This document shows positions 1-7,743 of a stretch of 33,667 bases of DNA, piece by piece. A program made the position numbers and the translations under genes. Each line of letters opens with the position of its first letter. Positions within the stretch are counted from its first letter, which is position 1. The notes beneath the pieces are model-generated. The model saw nothing but the letters and a program-made list of their open reading frames with translations. It was not told where the DNA came from and ran no database searches. Origin of the DNA: Eggerthellaceae bacterium (lineage in GTDB: Bacteria > Actinomycetota > Coriobacteriia > Coriobacteriales > Eggerthellaceae); contig JALCHN010000020.1 of NCBI GenBank assembly GCA_022644775.1, positions 1 to 33,667 on the forward strand, in the 5' to 3' direction.

Positions 1-26
1 ACAACATCACGCGCCCCCGTTGTCAC
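1..26. repeat. Palindromic intergenic unit, truncated by window edge
   Basis: This is the right part of a 29-base unit with ends GTGACAAC and GTTGTCAC. The first three bases fall outside the window. The same unit recurs near 7682, 11641, 25185, 26428 and 30221. Here it lies just beyond the terminator of the molybdoenzyme operon. Confidence 0.85.
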
Positions 27-29
27 AAA

Positions 30-60
30 GCGGCCCCGAGGCGGGATGCCTCGGGGCCGC
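30..60 (-). terminator. Hairpin terminator of the molybdoenzyme operon
   Basis: A perfect 12-bp stem (30-41 with 49-60) encloses a 7-base loop, 24 bases beyond the stop codon of the NrfD-like gene. Read on the minus strand it is followed by only three Ts, so the hairpin is strong but the U-tract is weak. Confidence 0.75.
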
Positions 61-83
61 ACGCCCTCACGCGTATGCGCGCG

Positions 84-965
84 CTAGAGCCAAGCCACGG
101 TGAGCGTGATCGGCAGGGCCGCCATCACGATCATCATACGCAGCAGGTAGCCGCCGACGAGCACGCCGGCCTCGCTGCCGATGCCGAGCGCGCGTTCGTT
201 GGCGCCCTTGGCACGCTGCAGGTAGGTTTCCACCAACGTGGGTCCCACCAGGCCGATGATGACGAAGCCCAGCCAGAAGGCCGGCGCCCAGGCGCCCGAA
301 AGCAGCGAGGTCACCGACGCGTGAGCCGCTTCGCCGGCGCTGTTCACGATGAACAGCATGGCCACGACGAGCACCAGCTCGACCACGGGCAGCCAGTAAT
401 GGAAGCCCTTCAGGTCGTCGAGCTTGTCGGCTTCCTCGGGCGCCGCGATCAGCGACGCCAGGATCACGGCCGCGATGCCCGTGGAAATGGCCGACACCAG
501 GAAGAGCACCGGCAGGATCGCGTTGTTCCACAGCGGGAAGGTCTTCACCACGCCGAGCAGGCAGCCCGTGTAGGCGCCCACGCACACGCCGAAGACCGAA
601 CCGGCGACTTCAAGCCACATCGGCACCGTGCGCTTGACGATTTCGAGGATGGCCGCGATAAGGGCGATCACCTCGAAGGCCGCCAGGAAGATCACGCCCC
701 AGGTCATAACCGACCCCAGGTTGTGCAGCAGCAGGGCGAAGCGCAGCGGATGATGGAAGCCGCCCTGAGCGTCGAGCATCAGCAGCACCAGGCCCACGGC
801 CACCACCACGGGGGCGATGAAGTGGCCCGCCTTGCGCGTGACCTCGGCGTCGGGATTCTTCCAATGCACGAACGCGGACGCGATGAACGCACCGCCGCCC
901 AAGCCCGCGAGGAAGAGGTAGAGGGCGATGGGCACGCCCCAGATGGGTTCGAATTGCATATCCAT
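84..965 (-). CDS. NrfD/PsrC-type membrane anchor subunit
   Basis: The 293-residue protein is almost entirely hydrophobic, with about eight membrane segments. Its N-terminus (PIWGVPIALYLFLAGLGGGA) is typical of the NrfD/PsrC/DmsC-like family, which passes electrons between the quinone pool and an extracytoplasmic Fe-S subunit. A GTG one codon earlier (968) is possible. The ATG at 965 is preferred because it shares one base with the upstream TGA, the translational-coupling pattern also seen one gene upstream. It is the last gene of the operon and is followed by a hairpin terminator. The family is clear; whether the complex oxidises or reduces quinone cannot be told from sequence. Confidence 0.88.
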   Translation of the reverse strand: MDMQFEPIWGVPIALYLFLAGLGGGAFIASAFVHWKNPDAEVTRKAGHFIAPVVVAVGLVLLMLDAQGGFHHPLRFALLLHNLGSVMTWGVIFLAAFEVIALIAAILEIVKRTVPMWLEVAGSVFGVCVGAYTGCLLGVVKTFPLWNNAILPVLFLVSAISTGIAAVILASLIAAPEEADKLDDLKGFHYWLPVVELVLVVAMLFIVNSAGEAAHASVTSLLSGAWAPAFWLGFVIIGLVGPTLVETYLQRAKGANERALGIGSEAGVLVGGYLLRMMIVMAALPITLTVAWL

Positions 966-1504
966 CACCTCACGTAGAATACTTTGGACTTCGTGAGATC
1001 GCCGGCGATAGGCTGAGCGTTGAGCTCGGCAATGGCCTTCGAGATCTCGCTGTCCGGGTCGTCCAAGTCACCGAAGATGCGCGCACCCGTGGGGCATGCC
1101 TCAACGCAGCTGCACATGGCCGTGCCGTCGTTGGCCGACACCGTGCAGAAGCGGCACTTGTCCACCGTGCCCGTTTCCTCGTTGACCACACGCACCTGGT
1201 AGGGGCAGGCGGCCATGCAGTACTTGCAACCGATGCAGCGGCCCTGGTCGACCTGCACGATGCCGTCGGTGCCGATATGCGCGGCGCCCGTGGGGCACAC
1301 CGCGGCGCACGGGGCGTCCTCGCAATGCATGCATTGCAGGGGAATCGTCTCGACGCTCAACGTGGGATAGGTGCCCGTTTCGCGCTCCTCGAACCGGATG
1401 AACTGCTCGCTGGGCAGCAGGTTGTTCTGACGCTGGCAGGCAGCCACGCAGGTATAGCAGCCCACGCACTTCTTGGTGTTGATGAGCATTCCGTAACGAG
1501 CCAT
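965..1504 (-). CDS. 4Fe-4S electron-transfer subunit (PsrB/DmsB-like)
   Basis: The 179-residue protein has four ferredoxin-type cysteine groups: CVGCYTCVAAC near the N-terminus, CMHCEDAPCAAVCP, CIGCKYCMAACP, and a split C-x2-C/C-x3-C group (KCRFC, then CSCVEACP). This is the usual four-cluster layout of subunits linking a Mo-bisPGD enzyme to an NrfD-type anchor. The ATG at 1504 overlaps the TAA of the catalytic gene by one base; an in-frame ATG ten codons earlier would overlap that gene and is unlikely. There is no signal peptide of its own, so export would depend on the Tat signal of the catalytic partner, as is known for this family. Confidence 0.92.
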   Translation of the reverse strand: MARYGMLINTKKCVGCYTCVAACQRQNNLLPSEQFIRFEERETGTYPTLSVETIPLQCMHCEDAPCAAVCPTGAAHIGTDGIVQVDQGRCIGCKYCMAACPYQVRVVNEETGTVDKCRFCTVSANDGTAMCSCVEACPTGARIFGDLDDPDSEISKAIAELNAQPIAGDLTKSKVFYVR

Positions 1505-3699
1505 TACGCATTCACCTTCTTCACCGTCACGCAAACCTCATGCGCCATGGCCGACCCATACCCGGGCTCGAGCTTGAACGCCAAGAAGTCGGCAGGGCGC
1601 AAACCCACACCGTAGGCGGTATGCTGGTCTTCCACCGTCACGCCGTAGGCGGAAGGCAGATAGAGAGCGCCCGGCACGATGCGGTCGGTCACATGCACGC
1701 CGATCTTTCCGGTGTACTTCTCGTTGGATACCTCGATCGTATCGCCGTCGGCGATACCCAGGTTTTCGGCGAACGAGCGGTTAATCCAAGCGCGCGTGAG
1801 GTCGTATTTCTTCGTGATTCCCATAAGCGTTTCGTTGTTGGCCGTCATCGTATGGCTGTGAATGGGCTGCTTGGCCTCGATAAGGCGCAGCTCATTGCCC
1901 ATGGGCATCACGTCCGGCTCGATCCAGGAAGGAACGGCCTCGTATCCCGCCTTCTTGCAGGCGTCGCTTGCGAACTGAATCTTTCCCGTGGGTGTCTTCC
2001 AGTTTGGCGTCGAACCGTACGAGAAAGCCTTGTCGTTGAAGTAGACCGTGCCCATCTGGCGCGCGGCGTCCACATCAACGCCCACGCTCGCAAGCTGGGC
2101 AGCGGCGAGCTCGTCCATCGTGAAGTCGAAGTACTGACCCACCCCGCATGCCTGCGCGAGTTCGGTGAAAATCTCGTCGACGGGCTTGGTATTGGGATGG
2201 ACCACGTCGATAACCTGCGTGCGCATCGACACGCTCGGCACCGCTCCGCCCGCGAACGCCGGCAGCTCCGACCGTTCCAGATAGCTCGTGTCGGGCAGCA
2301 CGTACTGGCAGGCAGCCGCCGTCTCGCTCATCTGCACGTCGACGCACACCGACAGATCGCACCCCGATACCACCTGGGCCAGGTAGGAGGGGTTCGAATA
2401 ACCCCCTACCATATTGGAGTTGTAGAAGAAGAAGCCCTTCACACTGCCTTCGGAAGCGGCCTTTACCGCCGCAAGGGCCGAACCATCCACCGCAAGAGGG
2501 AACTCGTCGGAACCGACTTGCGCCGCCTGAGGCTTGGGAGGAGAGGGGAACTTGCCCTCATCGAGCTTGCCGGCCGACACGCTCGGGTAGAGCAAGGCGC
2601 CGCCTTTTTGGTTGTAGACCCCCAAAAGCGCGTTGAAGCAGGCCACGGCACGGGCCAGCTCGCCGGAATTCTTGTACTGGCAACCGGAAGGACCGCGCCA
2701 ACCCGACTCGATCGAGCAAGCCGGCGCTGCCTGGGCCATTTGATGGGCCAAGCGCTTGATGGTCGTTTCATCGATGCCGGTCTTTTCGGCGGCCCAACGA
2801 GGCGTGTACTGAGCGATGCTTTCGCGGAACTCGTCGAAGCCCACGCTGTTCGCCGCAACGTAGTCGGCATCGTAGAGGTCTTCGGTGGTCACGACCTGGC
2901 ACAGGGCGAGCACAAGGGCCAAATCGGTGCCCGGAGTGATAGGCACCCATTCGTCGGCGAACTTCTGCGAATTGGTGAAGCGCGGGTCGACAAGGACGAT
3001 ATGGGACCCTGCCTCATGCGCCTTTTCCATCGCCATGAGGGCAGAAGGGCGCAGGCCATCGGCATAGCTGCGGCCGATGAAGATGGTCATCTGGGCGTTG
3101 GCAACGTCGCTTGTCCAACTGTTGGCGCCGATCACCTGCTTGATGCCCGATTCGCGCGACTCGTAGCAAGCCGCACCATGGGTGTAGACGTTCGGCGAGC
3201 CCAGGGCGCTCATGAAGCGCTTCGCATAGTAGGACCCCGACGGGCGCGGGTCCTGCACCATCGCAAGCGCGCCGGGACCGTCGGAAGAGACGATCTGCTG
3301 CACCTTGGCGCCGATTTCCGAAAGAGCCTGTTCCCACGAAATCGCTTCGAACTGGCCTTTGTCGTTTTTCTTGAGCGGGTCGGTCAAGCGGTCCTTCGAA
3401 TAGGCGATTTCCGCGTACGCGTAACCGCGTGCGCACAACTTGCCCTTCGCCATGGGATGCCGCTCATCGCCGATGAGCTTGCGCAGCTTCCCGTCGACCA
3501 CATACGCCGTGAACCCGCATTTGTTCGAGCAGCCGTTGCACGTAGAGTGCACCGTGCTGACGGTACCGTGTGTATCGGAATCGTCAGCGTACGCCCGCTC
3601 CCACGCGTCGAAGCTCATGTAGCCGGCAAGTCCCGCAGCGCCGATGACGCCCGCGGTGCCAGCCAGAAAGCCGCGCCTGGTTATAGCGTTTCCTGACAT
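1504..3699 (-). CDS. Mo-bisPGD oxidoreductase, PsrA/PhsA-type catalytic subunit
   Basis: The 731-residue protein begins with a Tat signal (TRRGFL at residues 7-12, then a hydrophobic stretch). A C-x2-C-x3-C-x27-C motif follows at C54, C57, C61 and C89 for one 4Fe-4S cluster. Cys178, in HGAACYE, sits where polysulfide/thiosulfate reductases have their molybdenum-ligand cysteine. Length and partners (Fe-S subunit, NrfD anchor, TorD chaperone) fit a membrane-bound, outward-facing respiratory reductase of the DMSO-reductase superfamily. The ATG at 3699 is chosen because it has an AGAGGAAA ribosome site and starts right before the Tat motif; an upstream ATG at 3738 lies inside the chaperone gene. 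The substrate is not predictable: sulfur compounds are the family default, but Coriobacteriia have many divergent paralogues acting on organic substrates. Confidence 0.88.
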   Translation of the reverse strand: MSGNAITRRGFLAGTAGVIGAAGLAGYMSFDAWERAYADDSDTHGTVSTVHSTCNGCSNKCGFTAYVVDGKLRKLIGDERHPMAKGKLCARGYAYAEIAYSKDRLTDPLKKNDKGQFEAISWEQALSEIGAKVQQIVSSDGPGALAMVQDPRPSGSYYAKRFMSALGSPNVYTHGAACYESRESGIKQVIGANSWTSDVANAQMTIFIGRSYADGLRPSALMAMEKAHEAGSHIVLVDPRFTNSQKFADEWVPITPGTDLALVLALCQVVTTEDLYDADYVAANSVGFDEFRESIAQYTPRWAAEKTGIDETTIKRLAHQMAQAAPACSIESGWRGPSGCQYKNSGELARAVACFNALLGVYNQKGGALLYPSVSAGKLDEGKFPSPPKPQAAQVGSDEFPLAVDGSALAAVKAASEGSVKGFFFYNSNMVGGYSNPSYLAQVVSGCDLSVCVDVQMSETAAACQYVLPDTSYLERSELPAFAGGAVPSVSMRTQVIDVVHPNTKPVDEIFTELAQACGVGQYFDFTMDELAAAQLASVGVDVDAARQMGTVYFNDKAFSYGSTPNWKTPTGKIQFASDACKKAGYEAVPSWIEPDVMPMGNELRLIEAKQPIHSHTMTANNETLMGITKKYDLTRAWINRSFAENLGIADGDTIEVSNEKYTGKIGVHVTDRIVPGALYLPSAYGVTVEDQHTAYGVGLRPADFLAFKLEPGYGSAMAHEVCVTVKKVNA

Positions 3700-3700
3700 G

Positions 3701-4342
3701 TCATTTCCTCTCGAGGTTGTTCGTTGATACTGCCTCATGCCTGCCCGACCTTATGCATTCGACGAGGGCGACGATGACATCGACGAGCGCGCAGAAGAAC
3801 ATGCGTTCATCGTCGTCGAGCGCCACCAGCGCCAGCCTGAAGTCGGCAAGCCACGTAAAGCGTTCGGATACGAAGGAATCGGCAAGGTTCGCGTCGGACC
3901 GATAGAGCAGAGCGGCCATGCCAGCTTCCACCGCCAAATGGTCGGGCGTGGAAGCGAAGCGGGCGGGCAGCTCGAGCCCCATCGATGAGGCCAAATCCCC
4001 CATATAGCGGGCAGAAGGACCGCCGTATGCAGGAACCTGGGAAGGATTCGTCCGATAAAGCGATTCAACGGGCACGACGCTCTGCGGGAGCCCGCCCGTG
4101 AAATGCCGCGCAGCGAACGAGCGCACCGCCTCGTAATCGAGGGGATGGCGCAGGGCATCGAGTTCCCCGGACGCAAGTAGGTCGGAGAGCACGGCGCATT
4201 CGTCGCGCGCAATCGAACTGCAGGCGTCAAGGTAGCCCGACCAAGTCGAAAACGCCGCCAAAGCGATCCACGCATCGCGCTCGGCAGGAGCAAAGCTCGC
4301 GCGCGCCACTTCGAATACGAGCGCCTTCTTTTCCGCGTCCAT
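3701..4342 (-). CDS. TorD/DmsD-family molybdoenzyme chaperone
   Basis: This 213-residue, mainly helical protein has the TorD-family layout, including a central segment with YRTNPSQVPAYGGPSARYMGDLA. Such cytoplasmic chaperones bind the Tat signal of the apo-catalytic subunit until cofactor is loaded. The gene sits directly upstream of the Tat-bearing catalytic gene; its TGA (3703-3701) is one base from that gene's ATG, and the ribosome site of the next gene lies inside it. Its own ATG follows AGAAGGGAACC. Sequence conservation in this family is low, so the assignment rests on the local motif, length and position together. Confidence 0.82.
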   Translation of the reverse strand: MDAEKKALVFEVARASFAPAERDAWIALAAFSTWSGYLDACSSIARDECAVLSDLLASGELDALRHPLDYEAVRSFAARHFTGGLPQSVVPVESLYRTNPSQVPAYGGPSARYMGDLASSMGLELPARFASTPDHLAVEAGMAALLYRSDANLADSFVSERFTWLADFRLALVALDDDERMFFCALVDVIVALVECIRSGRHEAVSTNNLERK

Positions 4343-4387
4343 GGTTCCCTTCTTCCTTGCCTCTTTCGCAGCCGAACCGTTTCCGAA

Positions 4388-5131
4388 CTAGCTTCCCTGG
4401 TACGGACGCACCAGGTCGCCGGTGAGCTCGGCGGTGTTGATAATGCCCTTGGAAAGCGCCTCTTCGGCGATGTCCTGCCAATCGATGAACTTGATGGCTC
4501 CGTTGGGGCACTGCTCGGCGCAACGGCCGCAGGAAATGCACTTGGTCGAACGGCCGGTCTCGCTGCTCACCACGGGGATGTTCCAGGGGCAGGCCTCGTG
4601 GCACATGCCGCAGCCGATGCAGACGTCGGTGTCGATCACGCGGGCGCCCGTCTTCTCGTCGGAATGGATCGCGTGCACCGGGCAGTACTTGACGCACCAG
4701 GCGTCCTCGCACTGCTTGCAGGCCTTGATGGTGAACTGGCAGTTGCCGTAGATGCCGTCTTCGGTATCGGGGCTCGCGCCGAAGTTGTAGCTTTCCCACA
4801 CGCGCACGCGGGCCGTCTCCTGCGAGACCCAGCCGTCGTTGCGCAGGCTGCACATCATCTCGCAGCGCTGGCAGCCGGAGCAGCGGCCTCGGTCGGTGAC
4901 GATCATCTTCTGCGGGGTGGTGGAAAGGTCGATGCGGCCGGACGCGATCGCGTCTTCGGTCACGCCCCACTTCGCCACCACGCCGCCGACGACCAAGCCG
5001 GCGACGCCGCACCCGCACATGGCGAGCACGTCGCGGCGCGTGAAGTTCTTCTTGGTATTGGTGGAGTCGGCGGCCTTCGGTTTGTCCTCCGTGGCCGTCG
5101 CGGCGTCGTTGTTCAGATTCTGCTCTGACAT
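4388..5131 (-). CDS. Tat-exported four-cluster ferredoxin, YdhY-like
   Basis: The 247-residue protein has a hydrophilic leader, then FTRRDVLAM (residues 30-38) and a hydrophobic segment, a Tat signal. Four cysteine groups follow: C84/87/90/94, C138/141/146/150, C171/174/177/181 and C198/201/204/208. The stretches around SGRIDLSTTPQKMIVT, CSGCQRCEMMC and the final CxxCGxCAxxCPxGAxKxIxW closely match my recollection of E. coli YdhY, the Fe-S protein encoded with the AOR-family enzyme YdhV. It is the first gene of the molybdoenzyme operon (45 bases before the chaperone) and is divergent from the YdhV-like AOR1, so it could serve either enzyme. The start follows a GGAGGAGA ribosome site. Confidence 0.85.
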   Translation of the reverse strand: MSEQNLNNDAATATEDKPKAADSTNTKKNFTRRDVLAMCGCGVAGLVVGGVVAKWGVTEDAIASGRIDLSTTPQKMIVTDRGRCSGCQRCEMMCSLRNDGWVSQETARVRVWESYNFGASPDTEDGIYGNCQFTIKACKQCEDAWCVKYCPVHAIHSDEKTGARVIDTDVCIGCGMCHEACPWNIPVVSSETGRSTKCISCGRCAEQCPNGAIKFIDWQDIAEEALSKGIINTAELTGDLVRPYQGS

Positions 5132-5489
5132 ACGGACTTCTCCTCCTCACTTCCTCCTCTAAAAGCTCCGCTCTCCACGGAACTTTGTTCTTCCAGAAAG
5201 CGCCGTCTGCGGCGCTCCTCCCTCCTCGTTGTCCCTTGGCATTCGGTTCGCACAACGCTTCGCATCATGCGCCCGCGCACATCTCTTCCAGCCCCTCTTT
5301 CGGGGTAATTGCGGCTTTTACCTGCGGTTTTTCGAAATTACCCTGAAAGAGGGTACAGGGGCGGAAGGCCTCGGGCGATACTTGCGGCAAGCAAATCGAG
5401 GCGCCGCGGCATGCGTGCGCCCGATACGCGGCTCCATCGTTTCCCGGTTTCGCACAACAATCGAAAATCGAGGAGATTTGGAGAACAAC
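5132..5489. promoter_or_regulatory. Divergent control region between ferredoxin operon and AOR1
   Basis: This 358-base gap separates the minus-strand ferredoxin operon from plus-strand AOR1. It holds a small 7-bp hairpin (5199-5216), an inverted pair of dyad motifs (5290-5356, listed separately) and the AOR1 ribosome site at 5480-5483. An open frame extends through part of it (from 5229), but it has no ribosome site and is not shared with AOR2, so it is treated as non-coding. I see no confident -35/-10 pair. Confidence 0.6.
5290..5356. promoter_or_regulatory. Inverted pair of putative LuxR-type operators
   Basis: Site 1 (5290-5308, minus strand) reads TTACCC-CGAAAGA-GGGGCT. Site 2 (5338-5356, plus strand) reads TTACCC-TGAAAGA-GGGTAC. 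Together they form an 18-base inverted repeat (5293-5310 against 5336-5353) with one mismatch and a 25-base spacer. Similar dyads stand beside both LuxR genes at 9309 and 13539. Calling them operators is inference. Confidence 0.6.
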
Positions 5490-7607
5490 ATGGCTGATGA
5501 AAAGTCATACGGTTGGGCGGGCAAGATGCTCCGCGTCAACCTGACGACGGGCTCCATCACCACCGAGCCGACCGAGCCCTACAAGGACTACATCGGCGGC
5601 ATGGGCTTGGCCAACAAGATCATGTTCGACGAGGTGCCCGCGGGGACCGACCCGCTGTCGCCCGAGAACAAGATCATCTTCGCCGTGGGCCCGCTCACCG
5701 CATCCGGCGTGCCCCTGGCCGGCCGCACCACGATCTGCAGCCTCTCTACCTTCACTAAGGACCACCTGATCGTCGACGCCCACTGCGGCGGCATGATCGG
5801 CGCCCGCATCAAGCAGGCGGGCTACGACGCCATCATCGTCGAGGGCGCCTCGGACAAGCCGGTCTACCTGAACATCGTAAACGACAAGGTCGAGATCAAG
5901 GACGCCGGGTTCGTGTGGGGCCTGGGCACCCGCGCCACCACCGAGGCCCTCTCGCGCGCGGAGTCGACGAAGGCCTGCGTGGCCGCGATCGGCCCGGCCG
6001 GCGAGAACCTGCTGCCCTACTCCTGCATCATCAACTCGCGCAACCACTCCGCCGGCGCCGGCACGGGCGCGGTCATGGGCTCGAAGAAGCTCAAGGCGCT
6101 CGTCGTCGAGGGCAACCGCCCCGTCTACGTGAAGGACCCGCAGGCCGTGGCCGACCTGTCCGACTACATGCTGCGCGAGGTCATCGGCTCGAACAACAAC
6201 CACGTGGTCCCGAGCACCCAGCAGGAATGGGCCGAGTACTACGACGAGGGCTCTCGTTGGACGGCCAAGAAGGGCCTGAATTGGGAGCTGGCCGAAGACG
6301 GCGCCGTGGAAACCGGCGAGCCCAAGCCCGGCGAGCTCAACACCGTGGGCTACCGTTGCATGAAGTCCACCAAGGACCTGGGTGCCGCCGCCAGCGCCTA
6401 CACCATCAAGATGAACGGCTGCCACGGCTGCCCCATCCACTGCTATAGCGACCTGCGCAACCAGGCATCCGCCGACGCGGGCGCCTACGCCACCGCGGGC
6501 AACACCTGCGCGTCGAACTTCCCCTGGCTCTACACCGAGTCGATCATGAAGACCGGCATCACCCAGAAGGCCATGCCGCAGGAGTTCATCAACTGGAACA
6601 ACGCGATCGGCACGACGATGGACGATTTGGGCATGTGGTGCAACTACGCCCAGCTCTACCGCGACATCGGCCACTGCATCAAGGAAGGCATCTGGCAGCG
6701 CGTCCTGCCGGCCGACGAGTACAACATGTTCGACTGGACCAAGTTCAACAAGGACACCCAGGACCCTTCGGTCTACGTGCAGATCCTGAAGCACATCGCC
6801 CAGAACGACAACGAGATGTCCTACGTCGCCCACGGCCCCTTGGTCTGGTGCGAGCGCTGGAACGACCAGGCCTGGTTCGACACCACGGCGTCCTGCCTGA
6901 TCAACTATCGCGGCTGGCCGGTGCACCACGCGCATGAGTGCTTCGCCCAGGTGGGCCTGCTCTACAACATGGTGTTCAACCGCGACGACATGATCCACTC
7001 CGCCGTGAACTTCCGGGGCTGCGGTTTGCCCTTCGACGTGAAGCAGCAGATCGCCGAAGAGGTCTGGGGCGGCGCCGACGCCATCGACCAGAACAAGAAC
7101 TACACGCCCATGAACGAGCACAAGGCCAACTTCGCCTGGTGGAGCGTCGTCACCGACGTCCTGCACGACAGCCTGACCGTGTGCAACTGGGTGTGGCCGA
7201 TGACCATGAGCCCCACCAAGGCCCGCGACTACCGCGGCGACCTCGATCTGGAAGCCAAGTTCTTCAAGGCCGTCACCGGCGAGGACGTCACGACCGACGA
7301 CCTCTACAAGGCGGGCGAGAAGATCATCACCCTGCAGCGCTGCAACACGATGCGGGGCATGGGCACCGACGACTTCCGCAACGTCCATGACACGGTGACC
7401 AAGTGGCCCTTCACCAAGGACCCCGACATCCAGCCGTTCACTGCGGGCACCGACAAGATGGAAGCCAACGATTGGCAGACCGCTCTGACGATGTTCTACA
7501 AGCGCTTCAGCTGGGACGAGCAGAAGGGCTGCCCGACCGCCGAGTACCTCGACGAGAACGGCATGTCCGACGTCAAGGAAGCCATGCAGGCAGCCGGCCT
7601 GATGTAG
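5490..7607 (+). CDS. AOR-family tungsten/molybdenum oxidoreductase, YdhV-like (AOR1)
   Basis: The 705-residue protein matches the aldehyde:ferredoxin oxidoreductase family throughout. It has a GWAGKMLRVNLTTG start, the cluster motif C311-x2-C314-x3-C318 and a fourth candidate ligand C565 in LTVCNWVWPM. The family uses a bis-pterin W or Mo cofactor and one 4Fe-4S cluster to oxidise aldehydes or reduce carboxylates and related compounds. Segments such as NNNHVVPST, KNYTP and RDYRGDL-LEAKFFKA resemble E. coli YdhV, whose physiological substrate is unknown. The start at 5490 is fixed by GGAGAACAAC before the ATG and by the same start in AOR2. It has no signal peptide. A hairpin terminator follows. 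Substrate is unknown. Confidence 0.9.
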   Translation: MADEKSYGWAGKMLRVNLTTGSITTEPTEPYKDYIGGMGLANKIMFDEVPAGTDPLSPENKIIFAVGPLTASGVPLAGRTTICSLSTFTKDHLIVDAHCGGMIGARIKQAGYDAIIVEGASDKPVYLNIVNDKVEIKDAGFVWGLGTRATTEALSRAESTKACVAAIGPAGENLLPYSCIINSRNHSAGAGTGAVMGSKKLKALVVEGNRPVYVKDPQAVADLSDYMLREVIGSNNNHVVPSTQQEWAEYYDEGSRWTAKKGLNWELAEDGAVETGEPKPGELNTVGYRCMKSTKDLGAAASAYTIKMNGCHGCPIHCYSDLRNQASADAGAYATAGNTCASNFPWLYTESIMKTGITQKAMPQEFINWNNAIGTTMDDLGMWCNYAQLYRDIGHCIKEGIWQRVLPADEYNMFDWTKFNKDTQDPSVYVQILKHIAQNDNEMSYVAHGPLVWCERWNDQAWFDTTASCLINYRGWPVHHAHECFAQVGLLYNMVFNRDDMIHSAVNFRGCGLPFDVKQQIAEEVWGGADAIDQNKNYTPMNEHKANFAWWSVVTDVLHDSLTVCNWVWPMTMSPTKARDYRGDLDLEAKFFKAVTGEDVTTDDLYKAGEKIITLQRCNTMRGMGTDDFRNVHDTVTKWPFTKDPDIQPFTAGTDKMEANDWQTALTMFYKRFSWDEQKGCPTAEYLDENGMSDVKEAMQAAGLM

Positions 7608-7626
7608 GGCCCGCCTCCTTCCTCCG

Positions 7627-7662
7627 AAGTCCCCGACCGCATCCTCGCGGCCGGGGACTTTT
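7627..7662 (+). terminator. Intrinsic terminator of AOR1
   Basis: A stem from AAGTCCCCGACCGC to GCGGCCGGGGACTT (7627-7640 with 7647-7660, one A-C mismatch) has a 6-base loop and ends in TTTT. The terminator after AOR2 is nearly the same. Confidence 0.9.
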
Positions 7663-7681
7663 GCATGTGACGACGTCGCAC

Positions 7682-7739
7682 GTGACAACATCACCTGCCC
7701 CGTTGTCACGGTGACAATAGGGGCAGGTGATGTTGTCAC
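7682..7739. repeat. Inverted pair of palindromic intergenic units
   Basis: Two units (7682-7709 and 7711-7739) face each other between the convergent AOR1 and LuxR1 genes. Both are the CCTGCCCC variant rather than the commoner CGCGCCCC form. A short palindrome, GTGACGACGTCGCAC, precedes them at 7667-7681. The LuxR1 stop codon begins four bases further on. Confidence 0.88.
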
Positions 7740-7743
7740 ACAA

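Noticed and set aside
1540-3696. A 718-codon plus-strand open frame antisense to the PsrA-like gene
   Set aside because: It is a codon-bias shadow; the opposite strand has a Tat signal, cluster motif and pterin-enzyme sequence.
4343-4387. A possible frameshift or missing gene between the ferredoxin and chaperone genes
   Set aside because: The 45-base gap contains only a ribosome site and spacer, and both genes are full length for their families.
5229-5489. An 87-codon N-terminal extension of AOR1
   Set aside because: It has no ribosome site, contains the putative operators, and AOR2 with identical coding DNA does not share it.
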